A stretch of DNA of 64,000 nucleotides from Geosiphon pyriformis (lineage: Eukaryota > Glomeromycota > Glomeromycetes > Archaeosporales > Geosiphonaceae), in assembly GCA_016748015.1 (NCBI GenBank), contig JAAOMT010000096.1, positions 180,039 through 244,038 on the forward strand, given 5' to 3'. Positions 1 to 11,010 of the stretch are shown piece by piece. Position numbers and translations under genes: made by a program. The number at the start of each line of letters is the position of its first letter. Position 1 is the first letter of the stretch. The notes beneath the pieces are model-generated. The model did not search any database and was not told where the DNA came from. It saw only the letters and a program-made list of their open reading frames with translations.

Positions 1-292
1 AGATAGGAGATTTTACTATTTCAGTTTCATTAATTTTACAAGTTATTCTTTGTCTCACAGAAAACTCAGATTTCTTTCATTTATAATTAGTACAACCTCA
101 CCCCAAGATAACAATTGGCTTCCTCAAAGAGTTTTCCAGGAAATGTAGGAGGTTAGCAACTGTATGATCAAAAGAATGAAACATGCTTCAATAAACTAAA
201 CTAAACTAAACTAAAGTCAAATACATATGGTTATTAATAAATATTTTATTAAAGAAAAAGTTTCTTTTCATGACTTCTCATTAAGATTTGAT

Positions 293-300
293 TATAAAAG
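293..300 (+). promoter_or_regulatory. TATA box of the first Opy2-like gene
   Basis: TATAAAAG lies 119 bases upstream of the ATG at 419, in a stretch that is identical in the second copy (10267-10274). Conservation of the whole upstream block in both copies supports it as the core promoter. Confidence 0.55.
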
Positions 301-418
301 GAATTGTACTTCTTTGGTCAGCCAAGATTTTAGCCTTCCGTTGTCAAATTTACTGAGGTTTTAATTTTATCATCGTTCAAATTTTAAGAAATAAGAAAGC
401 GTATTACCCCTTGAAAAA

Positions 419-1003
419 ATGAGATTAATTGTGGCAATTAGTTTCTTCTTTGTTCTTGTTCTCTTTGAAAGAACTTATTCAATAGCTTTAGAAGGGAATG
501 ATTGCGTAATCTGCACCCAACAGGTCCCACAATGCCCAGCTACTTGTCCAATGAATCAAGAATGTACAATCATTGGGCAAACGTGCACTCAATGCTCACG
601 AGCGGTCTGCCAAAACTCATCTACCGATCCCCCCAAAGAAGAGCCTGATCATGTTGCTTGTGTAAATTGTTTGGTCGGATGTCCACCGAATTATTGTAAA
701 GGGGGCTTGGTCTGTGTGGTTGTTGGCGCTGGTTGTAATAGTTGTGGGCAGGCTGTTTGTCAGCCACCAGGAGTGAGTATTATTATTATTATTATTATTA
801 TTATCCATCGTAAAAATTTTGTTTTCAATTAATTAATTCAGCTTTAATTTATGTGTCTTTAGAATGATGGGAAAGGAAATGGTGGGAAAGGAAATGGTTG
901 GAAAGGAAATGGTTGGAAAGGAAATAGTGGGAAAGGAAATGGTGGGAAAGGAAATGGTTGGAAAGGAAATGGTTGGAAAATAAATGGTTGGAAAAGGAAA
1001 TAA
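419..1003 (+). CDS. Secreted Opy2-like cysteine-rich protein with Gly/Lys/Asn/Trp repeat tail
   Basis: Two exons, 419-772 and 863-1003, with a phase-0 intron (GTGAGT...CTTTAG) that contains an ATT microsatellite; 164 residues. Residues 1-23 form a signal peptide with a hydrophobic core. Two cysteine modules follow, at about 28-65 and 80-115, each with the spacing CxxC...C...C...CxxC...C typical of the Opy2 extracellular domain (PF09463-like), seen for example as CTIIGQTCTQC. Exon 2 reads in frame through a 15-bp minisatellite, giving about nine GKGNG/GKGNGW-type pentapeptides before a TAA stop. Without splicing the frame runs into poly-Ile from the microsatellite, which argues for the spliced model. 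Fungal Opy2 is a membrane anchor of osmosensing MAPK signalling, but I see no transmembrane segment here, so a small secreted or wall protein is more likely. The paralogue at 10393 has three modules. Confidence 0.75.
869..1000 (+). repeat. 15-bp coding minisatellite
   Basis: About nine tandem copies of a unit close to GGGAAAGGAAATGGT lie in the second exon of the Opy2-like gene. Being 15 bp long, each unit adds exactly five codons. The matching place in the second gene copy (10991-11010) has only a short GGK-like stub, so the array expanded after the duplication. Confidence 0.9.
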
Positions 1004-4000
1004 AGTCACATTTAGCTGAGAATAATATAATTTTATATACTTATAGTATTTCGATACTAATTCCTGCTTATAGATTACTTTAAAATTCCTACCTGTTATA
1101 AATCTCCATATTGTAAAAAGGAGAAAAGAAAGTTTCAATTTTTTGTATCTAGATTATAAGATTAATATTGCTCAAAAGTTTTTGGAAAAGAAAATTTTGA
1201 TCATTTGTCTAATTATAAAATATTTTTAAATCCTTGAAATAATTCAAGTTTAATTATTTACATTATTAATGAAAATAAATAAAAATTTCAAGTTGTTTAT
1301 CATTTGATAAATGTAATTTACTTTAACTTTTTATCATTAAATTAAACAGGCTAAGTATGCTTATTTTAAGTTAATGATATTTTCTTTATATTTTTTTTAA
1401 AAATTTCTATTCAATCTTGTAAAATCAATCTTTGACTGGTTCAGAATTCGTGATGCGAATCAAAAATCATTTTTTTTTAGAAAAAACTAGCAATAAATTA
1501 TCCTTAATTTGATTTTTATATTAAAAAAAAAACAAATTAGGACTTGAAAAATTTTCGATATAATCAAAATAACTCAAATAATGTGTGTGAAAACTTGACT
1601 GAAATTCTTGATTTGGATAAATTAATTGTTTTTTTTTTAATTTCATTTTAGCTCAAAAAAATAAATCAATTTTGGTTACCTCAAAATAAAATTTCGTTAT
1701 TTGATCGGAATTATTGAAAACTCAACCTTTAATATTATTTTAAATATATTGTTTAAACTACCATTTATTTTTAAATCAGATATTTTAAATTCCGAGTAAT
1801 TAAGGAAGAAAGAAAAAACCAGTTATATAACTGAGGATGGGAGTAGGTGTATGTTTATATAGAAGATCTTTATTTAAACTATCAAAACTTTTCCTAATTA
1901 AAAACAACTATTAGTACCATTAATTCTTTCTTAATAATTTACATCGAAATTTTTTAGATTGAATTTTTGCCATGTTTTAAAAGAAGCGATATACTATCAT
2001 TTCGCATATTAAATAACTGTTTATTACTTTTGATAGATTTTATAAGAGCTATATCTTATCGAAAAGATTCTTTTGCAAAAATTCGATTATCAAGTTGCTT
2101 CCAATTAATGTTTGGGTAAAACATAGTTTTCGGAATTGACATTTTTAATAAAAGATCTTGAAGACGAGCAAAAATATCTGATTGTATATATATATATATA
2201 TGGAAATTGTGATATTCGAATTTCACTTTGTGTATGTCGTTATTTTTGATAGACTTTATGTATCAAATATATAAATTGACCAAATAATTAATCTCATTAT
2301 TTAAAAAAAAATTAAAAAGAAAAGCAATTTTAAATTAACAAGTATTTTATTTGATCTTAAATATTTTAGTGCTTATTGTAAAATACTGAATGCAAATCAG
2401 TTTTATGCTTAAGAAACTTATGATAATCTATTAAAAATATAATTAAGAGTAAAGTTAATTTGCTTAAAAACTTTTTTTCAAATACTATTTATTATTTAAG
2501 ATTATATAAGATGAAATTTTTTAATTAAACATGAAGCACAAACAAACTAACAGAAGTGCTAAAATGCATTAATAATAATAATAATAATAATAATATAAAT
2601 AAATTGTTTTTGAACAAAGCTTTGGATTTGCAACTAAAGAAATAATTAATTAATAGTCTTTTTGTTAATATTCGTTAAACTAAGAGCAAATTTTGTTGAA
2701 ATTTGATTGGTTCTAATATTGGTTGTTAAATAGATATGCCATGTTTTTTAGTAAAATCTTGCCAAATTTAGTTTTTTTTTTTCAAGATTATGCATTGGTT
2801 TTAAAGAGTTTAATGAATCTTGACCTTTAATAAACAAAAATTTGCTTAAAAAATTAGATAATAAAAGTAATATGAGTATATTATAGACATGTTTAAAAGA
2901 TTGAAAAAATTAGACTTCAAAAGTGTCATGCCTGGTTTTTTTAACCATTTTATAAAATTTTTAGATAGTAAACATTGTCACTCAATAAATTGTTATTTAT
3001 ATCTGAATTAAACATTTAGTGTTTAAATAATGAGCAAATTTACATAATGGTTTAGTAATAAATTGGGTGACAATAATGTGTCGTATAAGGCTACAGTTTA
3101 CTTTCAAGAGATTAATAAAAAATTAAATGCCCCTTTAATAATATTGTTTTTCCACTTTTACTGAATTGAAAGATATTATCGTGGGTTTTTTATGTATTCC
3201 AAGAGGTTTTTGTTTTAATATATTGTTAAATACTCAAGCTATATTAGAAAAAAAAGAATAGAATTGACAAATCACATAATGTTGTTTTGGAAGATAGGGT
3301 CATGTTTAGGATAAATCATTTGAATTATTTTCTGGTCAGACTAATTAAAGAACATATTAAATTAAAATATATTTTTACAATTGTTTATTTATTTTTTTAT
3401 ATTTCATAATTTTGTCTATTGCAAGTGGTTTTTCTTCAAGTTTTTAAGAAGCAAAGGGATAAGTTGGGACAGAATGGTGGATAAATAAAACGGATAGTAC
3501 CGGGAATAAATCAGAAATTTGGTGAAACTAGTGGTAAACAAGATTGACATTTATGCATTGGTTTTTTTTTTTGAAATTTGGAAACACAATAAATTTTGCA
3601 TAAAAATATATTTGTTTTTGAAGAATTTTAAAGAAACCAGTTTAGATTATATAATTAAATAATACATAATTGAATACTAACATTATTAAAACTTATAAAA
3701 AATTTTATATTTTATTGTTTTTGATACATAATTTAGTTTTAAGTAATTTTCAATTTAAAAATAATTTATTTTTTGGAAATCAAATTTAAATGTGATTTGA
3801 ACTAAGATTTATAAATAAATTGAGTTAAAATTATACCTTTTAAGAAATCATTATTTAAAATCTTTATTTGATTCAAAATAAACTATATTTTAATACACTA
3901 ATAATAAGTTTATTAACATAATGCCTGTGTCAATAAAAAATATATTATCATGATAAAACTGCAAAATTTATGATTATTATATTACAAATTAATTCAAAAT

Positions 4001-4945
4001 TAAAATTAAGAATTTTTTTTAAGTTTAAAAAAATGTTTAATGATCGAATTAAAAAATCAGACCCCAAATCAATTTAAGCGATATAAAATTGAGAAACTCA
4101 CTTTATATTCTACTTAATTATAAAATAATAACAACTATTATAGTAGTTATTCTTGGATTTCATGAGAGCGTTCAAAAAATATCAACGAAACTGTTAAAAG
4201 AGAATTTGGTATGGTTCATTGTGATTTACACTAGAACAACATCTTACATGAAAAAGAATACCCATTTATGATATATTAGTATTTATAATAAATTAATAAA
4301 ACTATATATATTTTAAAAAACTCGAATATATTTTTTTGCTGATTTAAAATTATTAATTGATTGATTGATTGATTGCTTTTTTATGATTAAGAATGCTCAT
4401 TTATTTAATTCTTTTCTTTGTCATGTGAGAACTGGGATTAGAGATAGATTTGCATGCATTTAATAAAAACAAAAAATCAAAGGTGTGGAGTTTTTTATTG
4501 TAGATATGTCCTTTTTTTTCGATACAATTTCAATACAAAGTGTTTTTCATTTTTCTTTTTGAACAGTTTTTTTTTTAAATGAAATGAAATGAAATTCAAT
4601 ATAAATAAATCATTGCTTAACTTTTCAAACTTTGAAATTTATTATCTTTTAAAAATATGAAAAAAAATACTTTTCAAATAAAATTATTTCAATATAAAAA
4701 ATTATTATTCAATTTTTTTGTGTAATATCTCTTTAGTATTTTATTTAATACAATTGATTCAATAAAATCTTATACAAGTTATCTATAGTGAAATATTTAA
4801 ATTTAATTCTTAGAATAAAAATTTTAAAATGATGAAAATTCAAAATATTTTATGAAAAGATAAAAGCAAAAGCCTTGATATGCTTAAATAGTAAAAACCT
4901 TTATTCCCTTTATACTTCTTCAAAAAACGAAGTGTATGATAATAG
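1004..4945. other. AT-rich intergenic region
   Basis: No gene was recognised. The region holds the decaying 3' flank of the duplication (to about 1820), a TA run at 2185-2201, an AAT run at 2570-2595 and many poly-A/T tracts. A 60-codon open stretch at 4089-4271 has random-looking composition and is not called. Confidence 0.6.
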
Positions 4946-5642
4946 CTATCCCAAACTGGTTTGAAAAAGTTTCTTTAATGTTTCATTCTCTTTCTTGAGT
5001 TTTTCTATTTCTTCTTTCAATTGTATAATGAAAAATAAAAGTGAGTTAATTCAATCAAAATTTTCTGCTTGGCCTTGACTGTTAATCCTCTGATCCGTTA
5101 AATTCAAATCGGGGATAGATGTGAAGGATTGATTTTGTTTCAAGGTAATAAAAGCGGTTGATTATTTAGCGTGAAGATTCCTGGTGTATTATCTGTCACG
5201 ATCAATTCATCAAGAAGTGGGTTCGTAATGTCTTCAAAATTTTGAGTATCCAAAGGATCAAAGGAGGAAAAGTCTCCTGAGAAAGATTCAAAAAAAGATT
5301 TTTCAAATGAAGCCTAGTTTGAATTTAAATCTTTCATTAAAAATATTTTTTGCATTTTGCATTCTTAACAGATTCTGGTTCTTCCTTCCATAATTGACCA
5401 GCAATTGATGAAACTTTTGACATGTCAATTGAAATTTTTTTGGCTTTAATCTGAAACGTGTAGTTCTTAAGGTAAAGAATAAAAGCATTCGCAGGTTTAG
5501 TTGGGGTTCTTCCTTTGCGCGTAACTCATGGAACTAGGTCATTAATAGTAAGAAGAGGTGGATAAGTTGGTTTGAATGAAATTTGAATTAGCCCATTTAT
5601 TGTGTCTGAAGTGGCTTGAAGAGAATCATTTTGAGGTAACAT
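4946..5642 (-). pseudogene. Broken MATA-type HMG-box gene with C-terminal zipper-like helix
   Basis: Reading the minus strand from the ATG at 5642, the frame opens MLPQNDS and then meets an in-frame TGA at 5526-5528. Right after it comes an HMG box of the MATA_HMG type, with the hallmark PANAFILY, then SSIAGQLWKEEPESVKN, in about 5360-5515. A frame change follows (NAKNIFNERFKF lies in another frame), then an acidic, Pro/Asn-rich tail (SFFESFSGDFSSFDPLD), another frame change, and finally a leucine-zipper-like helix (IIQLKEEIEKLKKEN) ending at TAG 4946-4948. HMG-box proteins of this class bind DNA and include mating-type regulators; the family is greatly expanded in Glomeromycotina. At least one nonsense and two frame changes make it a pseudogene unless undetected introns bridge them. 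No suitable GT donors are evident near the breaks. Confidence 0.7.
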
Positions 5643-5667
5643 ATTATTATTATTATTATTATTATTA
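5642..5667. repeat. ATT microsatellite
   Basis: A perfect ATT run that directly abuts the start codon of the HMG-box relic on the minus strand. Confidence 0.9.
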
Positions 5668-5708
5668 AAAGGTTTTTTAAGTAAAGTGATTATTTCGATT
5701 CAAGCGAT

Positions 5709-6056
5709 CTAATGAGTAAAATTTACGTGTTCAAGGTTGTTCGATTTTATAAGAATTTTCGTATAGAAGCGACGCATATATACTTTGCGCGACTGTGTAA
5801 CGATTGGTGGGTGGCGCAAATCATTCAATGGTTGAGACAAAGCAACTTTTGTGTACGACGGGATTTTATTTTGATGGTAACTTTTGTAACCGGTAAAGAA
5901 ATTAGCCCTCATAGGTCAGAATTTGGTTTTTAAATACTCAAAACTTTCAAGCGGCAAACTTGGTGTTTCCTTATTTTTGAAGTTTGTGGGTATTTGTCCA
6001 TTTTTGAGCAACTCAAACAAATCGTTTTTGGCTTTTCGAAAAACTTTTCCCACCAT
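5709..6056 (-). pseudogene. Unrecognised reading frame with one in-frame TGA
   Basis: From the ATG at 6056 the minus strand reads 46 codons (starting MVGKVFRKAKNDLFELLKNG) to a TGA at about 5916-5918. In the same frame it then continues for 68 codons (MRANFFTGYKSYHQNK...) to a TAG at 5709. The second half is basic and less AT-biased than the surroundings. I do not recognise a family. It lies just upstream of, and on the same strand as, the HMG-box relic, so it may be its former 5' part or an independent small gene. A TATA-like TA run is at 6168-6181. Confidence 0.35.
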
Positions 6057-7883
6057 AATAAAGTTGATGATTCTTAACTAAACAATTAAATTAAAAGACG
6101 TTCACAATCACAAAATAAAGTGCCGATCGACCTTTTAAACTAAAATTTATCTAATTTCCCCACTGTTATATATATATATATGACAAATTTTGGGGGCTGC
6201 TTCAGACTAAATAAAATTCGTTCAAACGTGCCTGGTTTGCAGATAAAGATATTTTTATTATACAGTCAATTATTTTAAGAAAATATTTTAGTGCACGTGA
6301 ATATCTAAGAAACGAGCGTTGTCAACCTCTAGTAATAATGTTATTCGGGCTAGTAAAAACGATCTCAAATTTTTATGAATGGTATATTTTTTTCACAAAG
6401 AAATTAAATTAATTAATTAAAATAGCATTAATAATTTCTCTTTTGTACAAAAGAGAAATAAACAAGAGTAGAGTTACAGAAATCCACATTACTAGACCAA
6501 TCACTATCTGAATGGCTAGCATATTTTCCTGAGGTGACCGAAAATGTTGATTCACAATTGTGAAAAGATGTAAAATTGTTATTCCCTGAGTTAGTTCAAG
6601 AGCACTTTGAATAAACCCTTCAAATGTGAGAATTAATAAAATTATATTTGCTGAACATGATCTTGGTGTGGAAGATTTTTACCTAAACATTTTTATATTT
6701 TTAGTAATAAAAAATAAACCTCAAATTATATTTTAGCTTTCAATAATAATATTTATTATTTGTTCAATATAATGGCATACGCTTCAATTGCTAGTTTTTA
6801 GTAGTAGGCAATTGAAATGTATATATATAATCATACAAGAGAAACCTTGGCCTGAAAATTAATTTCGGCACAGTTAATCAGGATATCGTTACTTTTGTAG
6901 CTTCGAAAGTTGGGAATAAGGAATTTTGGTGTAAGACTGAATAAAGTAATCTACCATTACCGAATCATCTATAGAAAATGGAGTGGAAAATTTTTGTATT
7001 GAAATATGGATCGAACTATTAAACACATGTGATTATCCAAAGGATCAAAAGATATAGATATATTGTGATTGTGATTGTGATTACACTGAGCTTGAAACGG
7101 GGAAAACAAAGACAAAGCTGGATTGCTAGAATATATTCTGATGAGAATAAGGTTCAGCACACATTTATCCAGTTATGAAAAATTTTTATCTTAGAAAACT
7201 GAAAAATTTGTGATATTTATTTTAGGAATGTTACTTTCCAGCATTCATAATATAGTTCAATGTGATTTTCTAATCACTTTTTTATATTTCTCTAATTTGA
7301 TCATTAGACAATTGTGGTTCTATCAACATTTCAAAAAGTATTCTTTCTCTAGTTAGGTTTCAAAACATTATGCTCATGTGGTAATCTTGTTCCGATTTTC
7401 AACTGAGTGAACAACCAGAAAGAAAATCATGGATTTTGTTTTGACAGAACTCAGAGTAATGAAATTGTGTAGAAATGATAATGAAAAATTATTAAACAAC
7501 AATTTTGAATATCTACAGTTAGATTAGATGATGAAACGGGAATCTAAAAATCTTCTAAATAAAGATAACTACATTTTGATGAATGTACATAGGCCCAAAA
7601 ATAAGAAATGTTTTAGACTTTTGATACTTTTGGTATCAATTTTGGTCACAATCGTTTTATAAGTGTGGAGATATTTTTTAATTTAGCTAATATTGGAGCC
7701 TTTTCTTGTTGTATTTTTTCGAATACAAATGTAGCCTCAAATGTGCTTAATGTAAGTGTAATAGAGTCTTGATCTGTTTGAATAGCTAGTCACTCATGAG
7801 AAAATGTGTGATTCATGTTTATTTTAGACATGTACATGTATTAGGCTAGTAAATTGTAAAAGGGCTACACTTATTAAGCATTT

Positions 7884-7951
7884 ACCGTATTTACTCGCTC
7901 CCATCTGATTTTTCAGTAAATTGGGAGTGCTTATTCCTGAGTAAATACGAT
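7884..7951. repeat. Imperfect inverted repeat (fold-back hairpin)
   Basis: The left arm at 7884-7896 (ACCGTATTTACTC) pairs with the right arm at 7939-7951 with one mismatch. A second inner pair, GCTCCCA near 7897-7903 against TGGGAGTGC near 7922-7930, extends the stem around a short loop. It resembles the remnant of a small fold-back element or a transposon end. No target-site duplication could be fixed with confidence. Confidence 0.6.
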
Positions 7952-8059
7952 AAATAAATCAATAAAAAATTTAAATATATATAAATTTAAATCTTAAAAA
8001 TTACAATTTTAAAATGAATTTTTAAACTTAACACTTATTTCCAATGAAATATTAATATA

Positions 8060-8498
8060 CAGTCTGGGACAAAAAAAATGGAAATCTAAATAGAATTTTT
8101 TAAAAAAAATTCTAAATTATTTTATTAAATATTATCAAGTAAACTTATTTATTAGCTTCTCAATAATATACAATTAAATTTTTATTAAAGTCTAATAATT
8201 ATTGATTATACAATTAATAAAAATAATATGATGACTTTTTTACTTATAACTTTTTTTAAAAAAAAAATTACATTTTTTATTAATTATTTATATATAAAAA
8301 ATTGAAAAAATACTTGTAATATATATTTTATAATTACTTTTTTTCATCTTTAAAAAATAGTTAAAAATAAACCCATTTATTTTTTATTAAAACTGTTTTA
8401 AATAAACTTATTCATTTAATATTAAACTATATTATTTGAATAGATCTTTATTAGATTATAATTAAAATAATAATTTCCATTTTTTTTGTCTAAAACTG
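8060..8498. mobile_element. Tc1/mariner-like MITE with 26-bp inverted termini and TA duplication
   Basis: The left end CAGTCTGGGACAAAAAAAAT... and the right end read on the other strand (CAGTTTTAGACAAAAAAAAT...) match over 26 bp with three differences. Each end is flanked by TA (8058-8059 and 8499-8500), as expected for TA-targeting Tc1/mariner elements, whose termini usually begin CAGT. The 439-bp interior is AT-rich with no transposase frame, so it is non-autonomous and depends, or depended, on a transposase encoded elsewhere. Confidence 0.8.
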
Positions 8499-9488
8499 TA
8501 TATATATGAAAATTTATTAAAAGCTGTTTTGAATTTGTAACTAGTTAAAATTTTTGAAATTTCAAAATATTATTTTTATTTTTAATTAATTTAATTAATT
8601 TTATCAATTTTTGATATTATAATAAAGTTTAATGTCATGTTTTTAAAATGCAAAAATCTTTTTTTTTGGTTGTATTTAATTTAATTGAATCCAATTAGTT
8701 GATTAAAGAAATTTATATAAAAAGTATTTACAATTGATTTGTTTTTCTTATAAAATAGGTGAAGTAAAAGTTTAAAAAAAATTGTTTTTTTATTGAAATA
8801 ACTTAACAAAGATCCTTAAATAAAATTGCAGATTCTTGAAAAAAGAATGATTTACTTAACAAACAAAGCTAACATTTTATCAAATAAATAAAAGAAACTT
8901 GAAAATTTTTTTTAAGCACTCCTAAATAACTATTGAATAGAGATTAATCAATTGTTTTTTTTATGCAAGTGGTATATTGAATTGTTAAGAGACTCAAAAG
9001 TAATGGTTTTTTGTTTCTCTGAAAAATTTCAAATATCTAAAATTATCTAAATTATTTTTAAAAAATTAATATCGAAATTATGCGTTTTCTTTATCTTAAT
9101 GAAATCATATATTAAATTTCGACTTCTAAGTTTGATGGGTTTTTTTCTGCATTCAGTTAGTTCAAATGAACTTTCCTAGCAAAAAACCCTCATCGTAATT
9201 ATAAAATATTTTTCTCCTGCTTTTGCTCGCCGCAATTAAATCAATTAAAAAGTTGCTAAATTAACTTCCCATTAGCACCGTGTATTAGCAACACAAATAC
9301 GTAAATTTCTAGAATGTCTTAAATAAGATACCTATTATTCGACAAATTGGTGCTTTGAAAATAATTAAATAGATAGAAATAAATGTTTGCCATATTTGAC
9401 TAAATCGTTTTTGAAAATGGTTAACTCTTTTTTCAATCAAACAAAATAGACGGATTTTCTAATTAAAAATAATAGGCTAAACATATTC

Positions 9489-9512
9489 TTATTATTATTA
9501 TTATTATTATTA
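9489..9512. repeat. ATT microsatellite
   Basis: Perfect ATT run in intergenic DNA. Confidence 0.9.
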
Positions 9513-10266
9513 GTCTTATATATTTATGTTTTAACAAGTTTTTAATTATTAGAGCGATGAACAAATTGTATTGAATTTCAGGGTTTAAATAAGTATTAGA
9601 TGACGCTCCAATTTTAATACAAACTTACATTTCATTAAGCCGCAAAAGATGCCTATTTTTAACTCTCGAATGTCTTATATTGTGATATTTTATGGTAGAT
9701 TCAGTCATTTAGAAAATATGATTAATAGCCTGTCTCAGAATGAATTAAGATTGATTTTTTATATATGGTATAATTCGCTTATTTTAGGTTAGAATCTCAA
9801 AATTATAAAAAATTAAAAGCTTTATGTATAAGACCGAACGAGATAGCTATAAATATAAAATTTTAAAAGATGAGATCAATGAATAAAGAACTTCACAACG
9901 GAGGATATTTTTACCCTTGATTTGCTGCTCTCGATTTTCGGTGACACATTGAGAGAAAAAAACGATAAAAGCTTTGATTTCTAAATACGAATTTAAATCT
10001 GTTCCAAAAATAAATTTTCTCGGAGCAGATTTCATACCCTTAAGCGCTAAATAATAACGGATAGATAAGCATAAAATTAACCGATATACTTCTCTTTCGA
10101 GAACAACACCGTATTGTGGTCACCCCGAGAAGATGACAATTGGCTGCCTGATAAAAGAATGAAAAAATGCTTCAATAAACTAAACTAAAGTCAAATACAT
10201 ATGGTTATTAATAAATATTTTATTAAAGAAAAAGTTTCTTTTCATGACTTCTCATTAAGATTTGAT

Positions 10267-10274
10267 TATAAAAG
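10267..10274 (+). promoter_or_regulatory. TATA box of the second Opy2-like gene
   Basis: TATAAAAG lies 119 bases before the ATG at 10393, with the same sequence and spacing as in copy 1. Confidence 0.55.
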
Positions 10275-10392
10275 GAATTGTACTTCTTTGGTCAGCCAAG
10301 ATTTTAGCCTTCCGTTGTCAAATTTACTGAGGTTTTAATTTTATCATCGTTCAAATTTTAAGAAATAAGAAAGCGTATTACCCCTTGAAAAA

Positions 10393-10881
10393 ATGAGATT
10401 AATTGTGGCAATTAGTTTCTTCTTTGTTCTTGTTCTCTTTGAAAGAACTTATTCAATAGCTTTAGAAGGGAATGATTGCGTAATCTGCACCCAACAGGTC
10501 CCACAATGCCCAGCTACTTGTCCAATGAATCAAGAATGTACAATCATTGGGCAAACGTGCACTCAATGCTCACGAGCGGTCTGCCAAAACTCATCTACCG
10601 ATCCCCCCAAAGAAGAGCAATGTTTAGCTTGCTCAAAAATATATCGACCTTGCCCAAAATGTCGTAAAGGCCATATCTGCGTTCGTCATCCTCAAACTTG
10701 CAACAAGTGTGAAACGGTCACATGTGAGCCAGATGTTTCCCAGCCTGATCATGGTGCTTGTGTAAATTGTTTGGCTGAATGTCCGCCGGATTATTGTAAA
10801 GGGGGCTTGGTCTGTGTGGTTGTTGGCGCTAATTGTAATAGTTGTGGGCGGGCTGTTTGTCGGGCACCCAAGAGTGAGTAT

Positions 10882-10917
<36 letters not shown>

Positions 10918-11010
10918 TATCCCATCGTAAAAATCTTGTTTCAATTAATTAATGGAGCTTGAATTTATTTGTGAATTTCGTTTCTTTAAGAAGGTGGCAA
11001 AAGAAGTTGA
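10393..11010 (+). CDS. Secreted Opy2-like protein with three cysteine modules
   Basis: The unspliced frame 10393-10884 gives 163 residues ending at TAA. By analogy with copy 1, a GTGAGT donor at 10874 and an acceptor ending at 10990 would instead join exons 10393-10873 and 10991-11010, replacing the last residues with a short KGGKRS tail and a TGA stop; I give that outer limit. A signal peptide covers residues 1-23. Three CxxC...CxxC modules follow at about 28-65, 75-112 and 118-155; examples are HPQTCNKCETVTC and ANCNSCGRAVC. All cysteines are evenly spaced and probably disulphide-bonded, as in the Opy2 extracellular domain. The protein has no transmembrane segment. The middle module (10618-10743, exactly 42 codons) is the one missing from copy 1. 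Likely a secreted or cell-wall protein; a role in signalling is only inferred from the domain. Confidence 0.75.
10876..10919. repeat. AAT/ATT palindromic microsatellite
   Basis: An AAT run switches into an ATT run, so the tract can fold back on itself. It lies at the stop codon, or inside the putative intron, of the second Opy2-like gene; copy 1 has only the ATT part. Confidence 0.8.

Larger units (their letters stand above)
95..1820. repeat. Segmental duplication, copy 1 (Opy2-like locus)
   Basis: This segment matches 10120-11590 in the same orientation. The promoter and the first 199 coding bases look identical by eye. Downstream similarity weakens but can still be followed at 1547-1575 against 11437-11465 and around 1783 against 11540. 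Internal differences are a CTAAA run (four units here, two in the other copy), an in-frame 126-base absence after position 643, and a 15-bp minisatellite found only here. Boundaries are approximate because the edges decay gradually. Confidence 0.85.
6057..10119. other. Intergenic region with mobile-element remnants
   Basis: No protein-coding gene was recognised. The stretch holds a fold-back hairpin (7884-7951), a MITE (8060-8498) and an ATT run (9489-9512). Short open stretches at 6969-7160 (minus) and 9847-10035 (minus) show no motif. Confidence 0.6.

Noticed and set aside
833-1138. Minus-strand open frame with FPTIS pentapeptide repeats
   Set aside because: It is the antisense of the coding minisatellite; the plus strand has the signal peptide, cysteine modules and in-phase intron.
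4089-4271. 60-codon plus-strand frame
   Set aside because: Random-looking composition, no homologous motif, no promoter or conserved context.
10633-10944. Minus-strand frame opposite the second Opy2-like gene
   Set aside because: Shadow of the cysteine-module gene; poly-Ile comes from the microsatellite.
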